From positions 2,170,001-2,234,000 of the forward strand of contig NZ_CP020737.1 of assembly GCF_002097715.1 (NCBI RefSeq): a stretch of DNA of 64,000 nucleotides, written 5' to 3'. The DNA comes from Burkholderia ubonensis subsp. mesacidophila (GTDB lineage: Bacteria > Pseudomonadota > Gammaproteobacteria > Burkholderiales > Burkholderiaceae). The translations under genes were made by a program, and so were the position numbers. Shown piece by piece: positions 51,322 through 63,308 of the stretch; the stretch's first letter is position 1; every line of letters begins with the position of its first letter. Below the pieces are notes generated by a model. The model made no database searches. It was not told the DNA's origin and saw only the letters and a list, made by a program, of their open reading frames with translations.

Positions 51322-52800
51322 TCATTTCAATTGATAGGCCGGGTCCATCAGCAGCGCCTCGAGATACGCGCTGCCGGTCGACCCGGTGTCGATCGCCGCG
51401 ACGGGCGGCACCGGCAGCACCGCGTGCTGCAGCTGAAGTTCGGTCGACAGCCCCGCAGGCGCCTGCGGCCGCGCACGGTATTGCGCGAGCCAGCGTTCGA
51501 GATCGAAACGCAGGCCGCCGCGCGCGGGCTTCGCGGGCGTCGCACGCGGGCTGCCACCCATCATCGTCGCCATCCCGCCGGAAGTTCCGCCGAGCGCCGC
51601 GGGACGCATGCCGGCCGTCTCGGTCGCGCGGAACAGCTGCTCGACGAACTGCTTGCGCGCAAGCAGCGTCGAGCTGTTGATCCAGATCGCGCCGCCCGGC
51701 CAGCCCTTGACGTTCGGCGGATAGAACAGGTTCTGCCCGAGCGTGCGCACGGTGTTCGCGAGCATCTGCGGATCGCCGTAGCCGACGTCGAACAGCCGCA
51801 CCGACCCGACGACGAATTCCGCCGGCGACTTGACCAGCACGCCGCGATTGCGCGGATCCCAGAACGCGTCGGTCGACCACAGTGCGCCGAGCGCCGCGGG
51901 AATCTCGTAGCCGCTCGCGCGAAAGTGCTCGGCGACCGTCTCCAGTTCGCCTGTGTCCGGCGTATCGGACACGAACTCGCGCCACAGCTTGCCCGCGATG
52001 AAGCGCGCGGTTTCCGGACGCTTCAGCAGGATGTCGAGGAAGCCGTCGCCGTCGAACGGCCCCGTCTCGCCGAGGATCGTCTTGTCGCCGGCATCGTGCC
52101 ACTCGGGCCGCACGGCAACGCGCAGCGTGTCGGGATCGATCGTCCAGCCGGTCATCGCGCGCGCGGCTTCGGTCACGTCGCGCTGCGTGTAATGCCCTTC
52201 GCCGAGCGTGAACAGCTCCATCACCTCGCGCGCGAAATTCTCGTTCGGGCGCCCCTTGCGGTTGCTCGCGCCATCGAGGTACTGCAGCATCGCCGGGTCC
52301 CTTGCGATCGCATGCAGCAGCGTGCCGAAATTGCCGAGCGCCTCGCGGCGCAACAGCGCGTTCTGCGCGGCCATCGTCTGCGGAAACGGCACCTTGTCCT
52401 GGCCCGACGTGAAATGGCCGTGCCAGAACAGCGTCATGCGCTCGGTCAGCGGCGACGGCGTCGCGACCATCTCGTTGACCCACGCCGCGCGCAATGCCTC
52501 GTAGCGCTGATCGCGCGTGCGCTGCTCGTCGCGCCGCTGGTCCGGCGTCTGCGCCTGCCGTTCGGCGCGCGTCGGCGGCAGTTCGGCGAGCCAGTCGGGC
52601 CACGTCGCGGCCGGCTCGCGCCGGACGTTGCCGAGCACGTCGGCCACCGCCTGCGCGCGCGTCAGGCCGACGAGGCGCGCCACGTCGGCAGGCGCCGGCG
52701 TGAAGCCGGTGCGGCTCAGGAAGAACAGCGCATCGTCCGCCTCGAGGGGCGTTTGCATCGCAGGCGGCAATGCCTGCGCGGCGGCGTTCGCTCGACTCAT
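51322..52800 (-). CDS. DUF1800 family protein
   Basis: A 492-residue member of the DUF1800 family, function unknown. Diagnostic segments are LFFLSRTGFTPAPADVARL near residues 25-43, MTLFWHGHFTSGQDKV near residues 121-136, NENFAREVMELFTLGEGHYT near residues 190-209, and LGQNLFYPPNVKGWPGG near residues 360-376. No clear signal peptide is visible in the N-terminal 20 residues, though its partner DUF1501 carries a Tat signal, so it may be exported with it. GGGAG precedes the ATG at 52800. Confidence 0.88.
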   Translation of the reverse strand: MSRANAAAQALPPAMQTPLEADDALFFLSRTGFTPAPADVARLVGLTRAQAVADVLGNVRREPAATWPDWLAELPPTRAERQAQTPDQRRDEQRTRDQRYEALRAAWVNEMVATPSPLTERMTLFWHGHFTSGQDKVPFPQTMAAQNALLRREALGNFGTLLHAIARDPAMLQYLDGASNRKGRPNENFAREVMELFTLGEGHYTQRDVTEAARAMTGWTIDPDTLRVAVRPEWHDAGDKTILGETGPFDGDGFLDILLKRPETARFIAGKLWREFVSDTPDTGELETVAEHFRASGYEIPAALGALWSTDAFWDPRNRGVLVKSPAEFVVGSVRLFDVGYGDPQMLANTVRTLGQNLFYPPNVKGWPGGAIWINSSTLLARKQFVEQLFRATETAGMRPAALGGTSGGMATMMGGSPRATPAKPARGGLRFDLERWLAQYRARPQAPAGLSTELQLQHAVLPVPPVAAIDTGSTGSAYLEALLMDPAYQLK

Positions 52801-52935
52801 CGTGAATGACTCCCGAAGCGCGCGATGCGCGCATGTGCCGGTTAAACGGCATCCGGTGAGCGAAAGTTGACTGCAAAATTGCTACGGAATTTTTCCGCGC
52901 GACGGGCTTCCGGCGGCGGGCGGGAGCGGCGCAGG

Positions 52936-53214
52936 TCAGCGCTTGTAAAGTTCGCGGACGGCGTCCTCGATGTGCTGGCGCAGCAAGTGGCGCTCCTCGG
53001 GCGTCATGTGCCCGTCGCGGCGGCGCTGCTCGAGATCGGGAGGCACGGCGGAGCGGGCAACGGCATCGGCGCGGTCAGCCTGCTGCGCCGCCTTGCCGCG
53101 GGGCAGCTTGCGCGACGAAGCGCCCGGCTCGGGGCGTTGAGCATATGCGAAGTTCGACGCACACGGACCGGCGAGCGCGATCGTCAGCATCAGTGCAATC
53201 CGGGCAGATCGCAT
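52936..53214 (-). CDS. small exported hypothetical protein
   Basis: A 92-residue protein with an N-terminal signal peptide (RSARIALMLTIALAGPCASNFAYA) written here as ALMLTIALAGPCA, probably cut after FAYA, and a polar mature part ending DGHMTPEERHLLRQHIEDA and VRELYKR, a charged helix. I do not recognise a family, though this MTPEER-type tail recurs in small proteobacterial periplasmic proteins. I start at ATG 53214 to place the signal at the N-terminus. It lies upstream of the DUF1800 gene on the same strand and divergent from ompR. Confidence 0.65.
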   Translation of the reverse strand: MRSARIALMLTIALAGPCASNFAYAQRPEPGASSRKLPRGKAAQQADRADAVARSAVPPDLEQRRRDGHMTPEERHLLRQHIEDAVRELYKR

Positions 53215-53356
53215 GACCGTCCTCGCTTCTTTGGTCGATTTGTTCCCTACGTCACGCGGCAACCGGCTACCTCTGGTACTTGAAAAACCCTGCGGAAATC
53301 GGGTGTGCAAACCATGAAAGATTAAGTGGAGCGAGTATCTACCGAATTTCGTCTTC

Positions 53357-53389
53357 GAGTAAAGGAATCTCTATAGCGTGCCTTTACTC
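53357..53389 (+). promoter_or_regulatory. inverted repeat upstream of ompR
   Basis: GAGTAAAGG, 15 bases containing TCTATAGCG, CCTTTACTC: a perfect 9-bp inverted repeat flanking a -10-like TATAGC, about 95 bases upstream of ompR. It could be an operator or an mRNA hairpin. Confidence 0.4.
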
Positions 53390-53413
53390 CGCGTCACACC
53401 ACGGGTAAATTTT

Positions 53414-53428
53414 GTAACTGACTGTAAC
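53414..53428 (+). promoter_or_regulatory. GTAAC tandem repeat, OmpR-type box candidate
   Basis: GTAAC TGACT GTAAC, two copies starting exactly 10 bases apart (53414 and 53424) after a TTTT run, 54 bases before the ompR start. Direct repeats of this spacing are typical of OmpR-family regulators (OmpR, CpxR, RstA), so this may be an autoregulatory site. Confidence 0.45.
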
Positions 53429-53481
53429 GCGCCAAAATCCCCGGCCGCGCGCCATTTCCCATTCGCGATAAGATGCCATTC

Positions 53482-54207
53482 ATGGAAACGAAAAACCCCT
53501 CCAAGATTCTCGTCGTCGACGACGACCCGCGCCTGCGCGATCTGCTGCGCCGCTACCTGGGCGAGCAGGGCTTCAATGTGTACGTCGCGGAGAACGCGAC
53601 CGCGATGAACAAGCTGTGGGTCCGCGAGCGTTTCGACCTGCTCGTGCTCGACCTGATGCTGCCCGGCGAGGACGGCCTGTCGATCTGCCGCCGCCTGCGC
53701 GGCAGCAACGACCGCACGCCGATCATCATGCTGACCGCCAAGGGCGAGGACGTCGACCGCATCGTCGGCCTCGAGATGGGCGCCGACGACTACCTGCCGA
53801 AGCCGTTCAACCCGCGCGAGCTCGTCGCGCGCATCCACGCGGTGCTGCGCCGCCAGGCGCCGGCCGAGCTGCCGGGCGCGCCGTCGGAAACGACCGAGGT
53901 GTTCGAGTTCGGCGAGTTCTCGCTGAATCTCGCGACCCGCACGCTGACGAAGTCCGGCCAGGAAATTCCGCTGACGACCGGCGAATTCTCGGTGCTGAAG
54001 GTGTTCGCGCGCCATCCGCGCCAGCCGCTGTCGCGCGAGAAGCTGATGGAGCTCGCGCGCGGCCGCGAATACGAAGTGTTCGACCGCAGCCTCGACGTGC
54101 AGATCTCGCGCCTGCGCAAGCTGATCGAACCGGATCCGGGCAGCCCCCGCTTCATCCAGACCGTCTGGGGCCTCGGCTACGTGTTCATTCCGGACGGCGC
54201 GGCCTGA
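53482..54207 (+). CDS. ompR: two-component response regulator OmpR
   Basis: OmpR/PhoB-type regulator controlling osmotic and envelope genes. The 241-residue product has a receiver domain with acidic pocket D13-D15 (ILVVDDDPR), phospho-acceptor D57 in VLDLMLPGEDG, switch threonine in IIMLTAKGED near residue 86 and lysine in YLPKPFNPREL near residue 108. The winged helix follows from about residue 140 (PLTTGEFSVLKVFARHP, FDRSLDVQISRLRKLIE, TVWGLGYVFIP). I prefer ATG 53482 (METKNPS); ATG 53473 is equally open. envZ follows after 40 bases. Confidence 0.95.
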   Translation: METKNPSKILVVDDDPRLRDLLRRYLGEQGFNVYVAENATAMNKLWVRERFDLLVLDLMLPGEDGLSICRRLRGSNDRTPIIMLTAKGEDVDRIVGLEMGADDYLPKPFNPRELVARIHAVLRRQAPAELPGAPSETTEVFEFGEFSLNLATRTLTKSGQEIPLTTGEFSVLKVFARHPRQPLSREKLMELARGREYEVFDRSLDVQISRLRKLIEPDPGSPRFIQTVWGLGYVFIPDGAA

Positions 54208-54247
54208 CCCTCCCTTCTTCCGGCTTCGTCTGTCCACGGCCCGTCCC

Positions 54248-55606
54248 ATGCGTATCGACCGGCGCCTTCTGCAGCTCGCCTTCGGCGGGCTGTTCTGGCG
54301 CACCTTCCTGCTGATCGCGCTGCTGATCTCGGTCAGTCTCGCGGCGTGGTTCCAGAGTTTTCGCGTGATCGAGCGCGAGCCGCGCGCGCAGCGCGTCGCG
54401 CTCCAGCTCGTCGCGATCGTCAAGCTCACGCGCACCGCGCTGCTCTACTCCGACCCCGACCTGCGCCGCGCGCTGCTGCAGGATCTCGAGAGCAACGAAG
54501 GCGTGCGCGTGTATCCGCGCGAGAAAACCGACAAGTTCAGGCTGCAGCCCGACGAGTCGCTGAACCGCCTGATCGAGCACGACATCCGCAGCCGGCTCGG
54601 CGACGATACGGTGATCGCGCAGACGGTCAACGACATCCCCGGCGTGTGGATCAGCTTCAAGATCGACGACGACGACTACTGGGTCGCGCTCGACCGCGAT
54701 CAGCTCGACACCGTCACGGGCCTGCAGTGGGCCGGCTGGGGGCTGTTCGCGCTCGCGCTGTCGCTGTTCGGCTCCGCGTTCATCACGAGCCTCGTGAACC
54801 GGCCGTTCTCGCGCCTCGCGCTCGCCGCGCGCCAGGTCGGCTCGGGCCAGGCGCCCGAGCGGCTGCCGGAGCGCGGCATGGGCGTCGCCGCAGACACCAA
54901 CCGCAGCTTCAACCAGATGGTGCGCGACCTCGAACAGCTCGAGGCCGACCGCGCGCTGATGCTCGCGGGCATCTCGCACGACCTGCGCACGCCGCTCGCG
55001 CGACTGCGCCTCGAAACCGAGATGAGCCCGTCCGACCAGGCGACCAAGGACGCGATGGTCGACGACATCGAGCAGATGGACCGCATCATCGCCGCGTTCA
55101 TCGACTACGCGCGCCCGACGCAGCGCCGGCCCGAGCCCGTCGACCTGTCGACGATCGTGCAGGAAGTCGCCGCGCGCATCGCGGGCGAGGACGGCGTGCA
55201 GATCCAGACGCGGCTCGCGCCCACCGCCGTCATCGAGGCCGACGAGACCGACATGCGGCGCGTGATCGGCAACCTCGTCGAGAACGCGCGCAAGTACGGC
55301 CAGAGCCGGCAGGACGGCGTCGCGCGCATCACGCTCGAGACACGCGTGTCGCACGCGCGGGTCGAGCTGTCGGTCAGCGACGAAGGCCCCGGCATCCCGG
55401 AGGACCAGCTGCCGCTCGTGATGCGGCCGTTCTACCGCGTCGACACCGCCCGCACCAAGGCGGACGGCACGGGCCTCGGGATGGCCATCGTGCAGCGCCT
55501 CGTCGGCCGCTACCGCGGCGCGCTGCGCCTGCGCAACCGCAGCCCGGAACCCGGGCTCGAAGTCACGCTCGAATTCCCCGGCGGCAAGGCGCGTGCGACC
55601 GCGTGA
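54248..55606 (+). CDS. envZ: sensor histidine kinase EnvZ
   Basis: Inner-membrane kinase partner of OmpR. The 452-residue product has two transmembrane helices (about residues 17-37, FLLIALLISVSLAAWF, and 158-182, WAGWGLFALALSLFGSAFI), a periplasmic loop of about 120 residues between, a HAMP region (RPFSRLALAARQVGSG), and the H-box with phospho-acceptor His244 in LAGISHDLRTPLARL. ATPase motifs are N (VIGNLVENARKYG), G1 (SDEGPGIPED), F (FYRVD) and G2 (GTGLGMAIV). The periplasmic loop is larger than a minimal sensor, so it may read a periplasmic cue. Confidence 0.94.
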   Translation: MRIDRRLLQLAFGGLFWRTFLLIALLISVSLAAWFQSFRVIEREPRAQRVALQLVAIVKLTRTALLYSDPDLRRALLQDLESNEGVRVYPREKTDKFRLQPDESLNRLIEHDIRSRLGDDTVIAQTVNDIPGVWISFKIDDDDYWVALDRDQLDTVTGLQWAGWGLFALALSLFGSAFITSLVNRPFSRLALAARQVGSGQAPERLPERGMGVAADTNRSFNQMVRDLEQLEADRALMLAGISHDLRTPLARLRLETEMSPSDQATKDAMVDDIEQMDRIIAAFIDYARPTQRRPEPVDLSTIVQEVAARIAGEDGVQIQTRLAPTAVIEADETDMRRVIGNLVENARKYGQSRQDGVARITLETRVSHARVELSVSDEGPGIPEDQLPLVMRPFYRVDTARTKADGTGLGMAIVQRLVGRYRGALRLRNRSPEPGLEVTLEFPGGKARATA

Positions 55607-55681
55607 CGCGCACAGGCACGCGTATTGCGCCGCACACTATCGATCCGGTTGAAAAAAACTATGAGGATCATTAGTTAAAAT

Positions 55682-55713
55682 CTATTGAAGTACTTAATCA
55701 ATAGTGTTATAGT
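55682..55713 (+). promoter_or_regulatory. ahpC promoter with overlapping inverted repeat
   Basis: TTGAAG (55685-55690), a 17-base spacer and TATAGT (55708-55713) form a strong sigma70 promoter, with an A/T-rich upstream stretch from 55650. The inverted repeat CTATTGA, nine bases, TCAATAG (55682-55704) overlaps the -35 and spacer. Its CTAT/ATAG arms recall OxyR half-sites but the spacing is not the classical N7, so the regulator is uncertain. Transcription would start near 55720. Confidence 0.6.
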
Positions 55714-55800
55714 CTCGCCCATGCTGTCACATCACCGTTGCAGCACCGAGGTAGCTTGACTCAAGTCTTCTTCCCAACTCATTCACACAGGAGTAGCCGC

Positions 55801-56349
55801 ATGAAAACCGTGGGCGATAAACTCGACGCTTTCACCGTCGTAGCCGCGAAGCCGGGCTTCAACCACCACGAGGAAAACGGCCAGTCGGCGTTCGAGACCG
55901 TCACCGAAGCGTCGTTCCCGGGCAAGTGGAAGATCATCTACTTCTATCCGAAGGATTTCACGTTCGTGTGCCCGACGGAAATCGTCGAGTTCGCGAAGCT
56001 GACGAAGCAGTTCGAAGAGCGCGATGCCATCCTGCTGGGCGGCAGCTCGGACAACGAGTTCGTCAAGCTCGCATGGCGCCGTGAGCACAAGGACCTGAAC
56101 AAGCTGAATCACTACTCGTTCGGCGACGTCAAGGGTGAGCTGATCGACCAGCTCGGCGTGCGCGACAAGGAAGCCGGCGTGGCCCTGCGCGCGACGTTCA
56201 TCGTCGATCCGGACAACACGATCCAGCACGTTTCGATCAACAACCTGAACGTTGGCCGTAACACGGACGAAATCCTGCGCATTCTGGACGGCCTGCAAAC
56301 GGACGAACTGTGCCCGTGCAACCGCTCTGTCGGCGGCGCGACGCTGTAA
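55801..56349 (+). CDS. ahpC: alkyl hydroperoxide reductase AhpC (peroxiredoxin)
   Basis: Thiol peroxidase that removes H2O2, organic peroxides and peroxynitrite. The 182-residue product has the peroxidatic Cys57 in DFTFVCPTEIVEF and a C-terminal CPCNRS with Cys171 and Cys173, the three-cysteine arrangement of actinobacterial-type AhpC that is reduced by AhpD. AGGAG lies upstream of the ATG at 55801. ahpD follows 76 bases later across an intrinsic terminator, suggesting that most transcripts stop after ahpC. Confidence 0.96.
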   Translation: MKTVGDKLDAFTVVAAKPGFNHHEENGQSAFETVTEASFPGKWKIIYFYPKDFTFVCPTEIVEFAKLTKQFEERDAILLGGSSDNEFVKLAWRREHKDLNKLNHYSFGDVKGELIDQLGVRDKEAGVALRATFIVDPDNTIQHVSINNLNVGRNTDEILRILDGLQTDELCPCNRSVGGATL

Positions 56350-56364
56350 GCGCATCGATGCACG

Positions 56365-56400
56365 AAGCCCGCGGCGCACGTCCTGCCTGCGGGCTTTTTT
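56365..56400 (+). terminator. Rho-independent terminator between ahpC and ahpD
   Basis: AAGCCCGC ... GCGGGCTTTTTT: an 8-bp stem with a 16-base loop and a T-run, 16 bases past the ahpC stop. It would reduce, not abolish, read-through into ahpD. Confidence 0.85.
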
Positions 56401-56425
56401 AACGGCCAACCCATAGGAGATATCA

Positions 56426-56953
56426 ATGGAATTCATCGACTCGATTAAGGCACGCATCCCCGACTACGCGAAGGACATTCGCCTGAACCTCGACGGCACG
56501 ATCTCGCGCTCGTCGCTCGAAGGCAACGACGCGGTCGGCGTCGCGCTGGCGGCGGCGTTCGCGGCCAAGAGCACCGCGATCGTGAAGACGATCCGCGAAG
56601 CCGGCGTGCTGTCGCCCGAGGAAACCAACGCGGCGCTAACCGCGGCCGCGCTGATGGGGATGAACAACGCCTGGTATCCGTATGTCGAGATGGCCGACGA
56701 CGCCGACCTGAAGACCCAGCGCGCCGAGCTGCGGATGGGCGCGTATGCGTCGCACGGCGGCGTCGACAAGCGCAAGTTCGAGATGTACGCGCTCGCCGCG
56801 TCGATCGTCGGCAAGTGCCACTTCTGCGTGAAGTCGCACTACGCGCTGCTGAAGAACGAACAAGGCATGACCGTCACGCAGTTGCGCGACGTCGGCCGCA
56901 TCGCGTCGGTGATCAACGCCGCCGCGCAGGTGATCGCCGCCGAAGGCGAATAA
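56426..56953 (+). CDS. ahpD: alkylhydroperoxidase AhpD
   Basis: Reductase partner of AhpC with weak peroxidase activity of its own. The 175-residue product has the redox pair Cys131/Cys134 in GKCHFCVKSHYALLKNE, including the conserved histidine in the proton relay, and the AhpD-fold helices (VGVALAAAFAAKSTAIVKTI, AALMGMNNAWYPYVEM). AGGAG precedes the ATG. It follows ahpC in the arrangement known from Mycobacterium and many Burkholderia. Confidence 0.96.
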   Translation: MEFIDSIKARIPDYAKDIRLNLDGTISRSSLEGNDAVGVALAAAFAAKSTAIVKTIREAGVLSPEETNAALTAAALMGMNNAWYPYVEMADDADLKTQRAELRMGAYASHGGVDKRKFEMYALAASIVGKCHFCVKSHYALLKNEQGMTVTQLRDVGRIASVINAAAQVIAAEGE

Positions 56954-56990
56954 GCCGCGCCGCGCGAGCCGTACGGCGCGCGCAACCAGC

Positions 56991-57027
56991 AAAAACGCCA
57001 CGCGGGCCCGCCTCGCGTGGCGTTTTT
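56991..57027. terminator. bidirectional terminator between ahpD and ispF
   Basis: AAAAACGCCACGCG ... CGCGTGGCGTTTTT: a 9-bp GC stem flanked by A and T runs, serving the convergent ahpD and ispF genes. Confidence 0.92.
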
Positions 57028-57086
57028 CATTTTCGCAAGCGTTTGTGCGGCGCGGGACAAACCCGCGCCCGCCCGGTCGCGGCCCG

Positions 57087-57572
57087 TCAGCCGCCCTGCT
57101 TCACCAGCAGCGCGGCGGCCTGCGCCTCGATGCCCTCGCCGCGGCCGAGATAGCCGAGCTTCTCGTTGGTCTTCGCCTTCACGTTCACGCGGTCGAGCGG
57201 CAGGCCGAGATCCTCGGCGATGTTCGCGCGCATCCCGTCGATATGCGGCGCGAGCTTCGGCGCCTGCGCGATCACGGTGCTGTCGACGTTCTGGATCGTG
57301 AAGCCCGCGGCCTTCACGCGCGCCGCGCATTCGCGCAGCAGCACGCGGCTGTCCGCGCCCTTGAAAGCCGCGTCGGTGTCGGAGAAGTGGCGGCCGATGT
57401 CGCCGAGCGCCGCCGCGCCGAACAGCGCGTCGGTGACCGCGTGCAGCAGCACGTCCGCGTCCGAGTGGCCAAGCAGGCCGCGCTCGTACGGAATCGTCAC
57501 GCCGCCGATGATGAGGGGCCGCCCGGGGACGAGCTGGTGCACGTCGTAGCCTTGTCCGATTCTGAAATCCAT
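57087..57572 (-). CDS. ispF: 2-C-methyl-D-erythritol 2,4-cyclodiphosphate synthase
   Basis: Cyclises CDP-methylerythritol 2-phosphate in the MEP isoprenoid pathway. The 161-residue product has the zinc-site DVH in [17 protein letters not shown] near residues 8-12, [18 protein letters not shown] near residues 33-50 with the third ligand histidine, [19 protein letters not shown] near residues 56-74, and the C-terminal [15 protein letters not shown]. It lies 28 bases downstream of ispD on the same strand, the usual ispD-ispF order. Confidence 0.97.
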   Translation of the reverse strand: MDFRIGQGYDVHQLVPGRPLIIGGVTIPYERGLLGHSDADVLLHAVTDALFGAAALGDIGRHFSDTDAAFKGADSRVLLRECAARVKAAGFTIQNVDSTVIAQAPKLAPHIDGMRANIAEDLGLPLDRVNVKAKTNEKLGYLGRGEGIEAQAAALLVKQGG

Positions 57573-57600
57573 GCGTGTTCCGATTGAAATTGAGTGGGGG

Positions 57601-58311
57601 TCAGGTGGATTGCGGGTCGCGCGCGAGGATCGCTTCCGCCAGCGCGAAGTCTTCCGGATAAGTGACCTTGAAGTTGCGCAGGCTGCCCTGCACGACGCGC
57701 GGCGTATGGCCGGCCCATTCGATCGCGCTCGCCTCGTCGGTCAGGTCGTGCCCTTCCCGCTGCGCCTGCAGGATCGCTTCGCGCAGCATGCCGATGCGGA
57801 ACATCTGCGGGGTCTGCGCCTGCCACAGCGCGTCGCGCGACTCGGTGCGCGCGATCGCGTCGCCGCCGGCCGGCACGCGCTTGAGCGTATCCGCAACCGG
57901 CAGCGCGACGATGCCGCCGACCGGGTCGTCCTTCAGCGCCGCGACCAGCGTGCGGATCAGCTGCGGCGTGATGCCGGGGCGCGCGGCGTCGTGCACGAGC
58001 ACCCAGTCGTGGTCGGTCGCGCCGAATTCGGTCAGCTCCAGCAGCCCGTTCAGCACCGACGCCTGCCGCGACGCGCCGCCGCAGCGGCGCACCGCGAAGC
58101 GCAGGCCGGCAAAGCGGCGCGCGTCGAAATGCGTGTCGTCGGGCGCGAGGACGACGAGCGTCTGCGCGAATTCGCTGCATGCGTCGAACGCGGCGAGCGT
58201 GTAATGCAGGAGCGCGCGCCCGGCGAGCGTGCGGTATTGCTTCGGCACGGCCGAGCCGGAACGGCTGCCCGTGCCGGCGCATGGAATCAGGGCAAAAAGT
58301 CGGGGAGTCAC
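57601..58311 (-). CDS. ispD: 2-C-methyl-D-erythritol 4-phosphate cytidylyltransferase
   Basis: Transfers CMP to methylerythritol phosphate in the MEP pathway. The 236-residue product has the nucleotide-binding start [20 protein letters not shown] near residues 7-26, [11 protein letters not shown] near residue 104, and [16 protein letters not shown] [16 protein letters not shown] near residue 160, then [12 protein letters not shown] near residue 190. The start is GTG 58311. It is divergent from mfd. Confidence 0.96.
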   Translation of the reverse strand: MTPRLFALIPCAGTGSRSGSAVPKQYRTLAGRALLHYTLAAFDACSEFAQTLVVLAPDDTHFDARRFAGLRFAVRRCGGASRQASVLNGLLELTEFGATDHDWVLVHDAARPGITPQLIRTLVAALKDDPVGGIVALPVADTLKRVPAGGDAIARTESRDALWQAQTPQMFRIGMLREAILQAQREGHDLTDEASAIEWAGHTPRVVQGSLRNFKVTYPEDFALAEAILARDPQST

Positions 58312-58330
58312 GAAATGAAACGCCGGAAAG

Positions 58331-58357
58331 GTGAAATCAAGAAGCGGATTTTATAAT
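58331..58357 (+). promoter_or_regulatory. probable mfd promoter
   Basis: GTGAAA (58331-58336), a 15-base spacer and a perfect TATAAT (58352-58357), 62 bases upstream of mfd, in the divergent gap with ispD. Confidence 0.5.
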
Positions 58358-58418
58358 AGGTCTTTCGTCTCGACCGGCGCACCGCGATGCGCCTCGCGCC
58401 CGCTACCCTGCCGTCCCT

Positions 58419-61895
<3,477 letters not shown>

Positions 61896-61950
61896 GCGGA
61901 CGGTTCGACGGCCGGTCGATCTGAAATGCGCCGCGTTGCTGCAGCGCATC

Positions 61951-61981
61951 GCGGCCCGCGAGAGCGGGCCGCAGCGTTTTT
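61951..61981 (+). terminator. Rho-independent terminator after mfd
   Basis: GCGGCCCGC, GAGA loop, GCGGGCCGC then AGCGTTTTT: a 9-bp stem and five Ts about 55 bases past the mfd stop. Confidence 0.8.
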
Positions 61982-62018
61982 GAGTATGATTTTCGCATTC
62001 ATCCGACGGAGTTGAGCC

Positions 62019-63248
62019 ATGCCCACCCTCGACGCGACGGCGCAGGTTGCCGCCGACCTCGCCGACCACGACGACGCATCGCTCGTCAGCCTGCCCTGGA
62101 TCAAGCAGCTCGTGTCGATGGACACGACGAGCCGCGTGCCGAACCTCGGCCTGATCGAAACGGTGCGCGACGCGCTCTCCGCCAAGGGCATCGCGTCCGT
62201 GATCACGCACGATCCGCGCGAAGGCTGGGCCAACCTGTTCGCGACCGTCCCCGCGCATGACGGCGCGACCGACGGCGGCATCGTGCTGTCCGGGCACACC
62301 GACGTCGTGCCCGTCGACGGCCAGCAGTGGGACAGCGACCCGTTCCGCCCGGAACTCCGCGACGGCCGCCTGTACGGCCGCGGTACCTGTGACATGAAGG
62401 GCTTCATCGGCGCGGCGCTCGCGCTGTTGCCCGAGATGCAGGCGACGAAGCTCGCGAAGCCGATCCATTTCGCGCTTTCCTACGACGAGGAAATCGGCTG
62501 CGCGGGCGCGCCGCTGATGATCGCGGATCTGGTCAGGCGCGGCGTGAAGCCGTCCGGCTGCATCGTCGGCGAGCCGACCGGGATGCGCCCGATCATCGCG
62601 CACAAGGGCATCAACGCGTACCGCTGCTGCGTGCGCGGCCACGCGGCGCACTCGTCGCTGACGCCGAAGGGGCTGAACGCGATCGAGTACGCGGCGCGCC
62701 TCATCTGCCACATCCGCGACATCGCCGATCGATTCCGCGCCGAAGGCCCGTTCGACGCGCTCTACGACGTGCCGTTCTCGACCGCGCAGACGAGCACGAT
62801 CCAGGGCGGCAACGCGATCAACACGGTGCCGGCCGAATGCCGTTTCGATTTCGAGTTCCGCAACCTGCCGACGCTCGATCCGGAGCAGATCTTCGCGCGC
62901 ATCGAAGCCTATGCGCAGGAAACGCTGCTGCCGCAGATGCGGCGCGAGCATCCGAACGCGGCGATCGAATTCTCGAAGATCGCCGCAGCGCCCGGCCTCG
63001 ACGCGACCGAGCAGGCGGCGATCACGCAACTCGTGCGCGCGCTGACCGCCGACCAGGACAAGCGCAAGGTCGCGTACGGCACCGAGGCCGGCCTGTTCGA
63101 ACGCGCGGGCATCCCGAGCGTCGTATGCGGGCCCGGCTACATCGAGCAGGCGCACAAGCCGAACGAATACGTGGAGCTCGCGCAACTGGCCGAATGCGAG
63201 CAGTTCCTGCGCAAGTTCATCCGCAGCATGTCGGTCGACGCGCACTGA
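62019..63248 (+). CDS. argE: acetylornithine deacetylase
   Basis: Zinc metallopeptidase-fold deacetylase converting N-acetylornithine to ornithine in arginine synthesis. The 409-residue product shows the M20 metal and catalytic residues: GHTDVVPVDG near residue 92, RGTCDMKGFIGAALAL near residue 124, YDEEIGCAGAP near residue 157, IVGEPTGMRPI near residue 183, and the last ligand histidine in EQAHKPNEYVELAQL near residue 388. AGTTGAGCC precedes the ATG. M20 relatives are hard to tell apart, so another N-acyl substrate is possible, though the ArgE assignment is the best fit. Confidence 0.9.
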   Translation: MPTLDATAQVAADLADHDDASLVSLPWIKQLVSMDTTSRVPNLGLIETVRDALSAKGIASVITHDPREGWANLFATVPAHDGATDGGIVLSGHTDVVPVDGQQWDSDPFRPELRDGRLYGRGTCDMKGFIGAALALLPEMQATKLAKPIHFALSYDEEIGCAGAPLMIADLVRRGVKPSGCIVGEPTGMRPIIAHKGINAYRCCVRGHAAHSSLTPKGLNAIEYAARLICHIRDIADRFRAEGPFDALYDVPFSTAQTSTIQGGNAINTVPAECRFDFEFRNLPTLDPEQIFARIEAYAQETLLPQMRREHPNAAIEFSKIAAAPGLDATEQAAITQLVRALTADQDKRKVAYGTEAGLFERAGIPSVVCGPGYIEQAHKPNEYVELAQLAECEQFLRKFIRSMSVDAH

Positions 63249-63308
63249 CCGTTTCCCGCCACGCCGGCTCGCGTGGGCGGGCCGGTTCATTCCCCCACAC
63301 GCCAGGCC

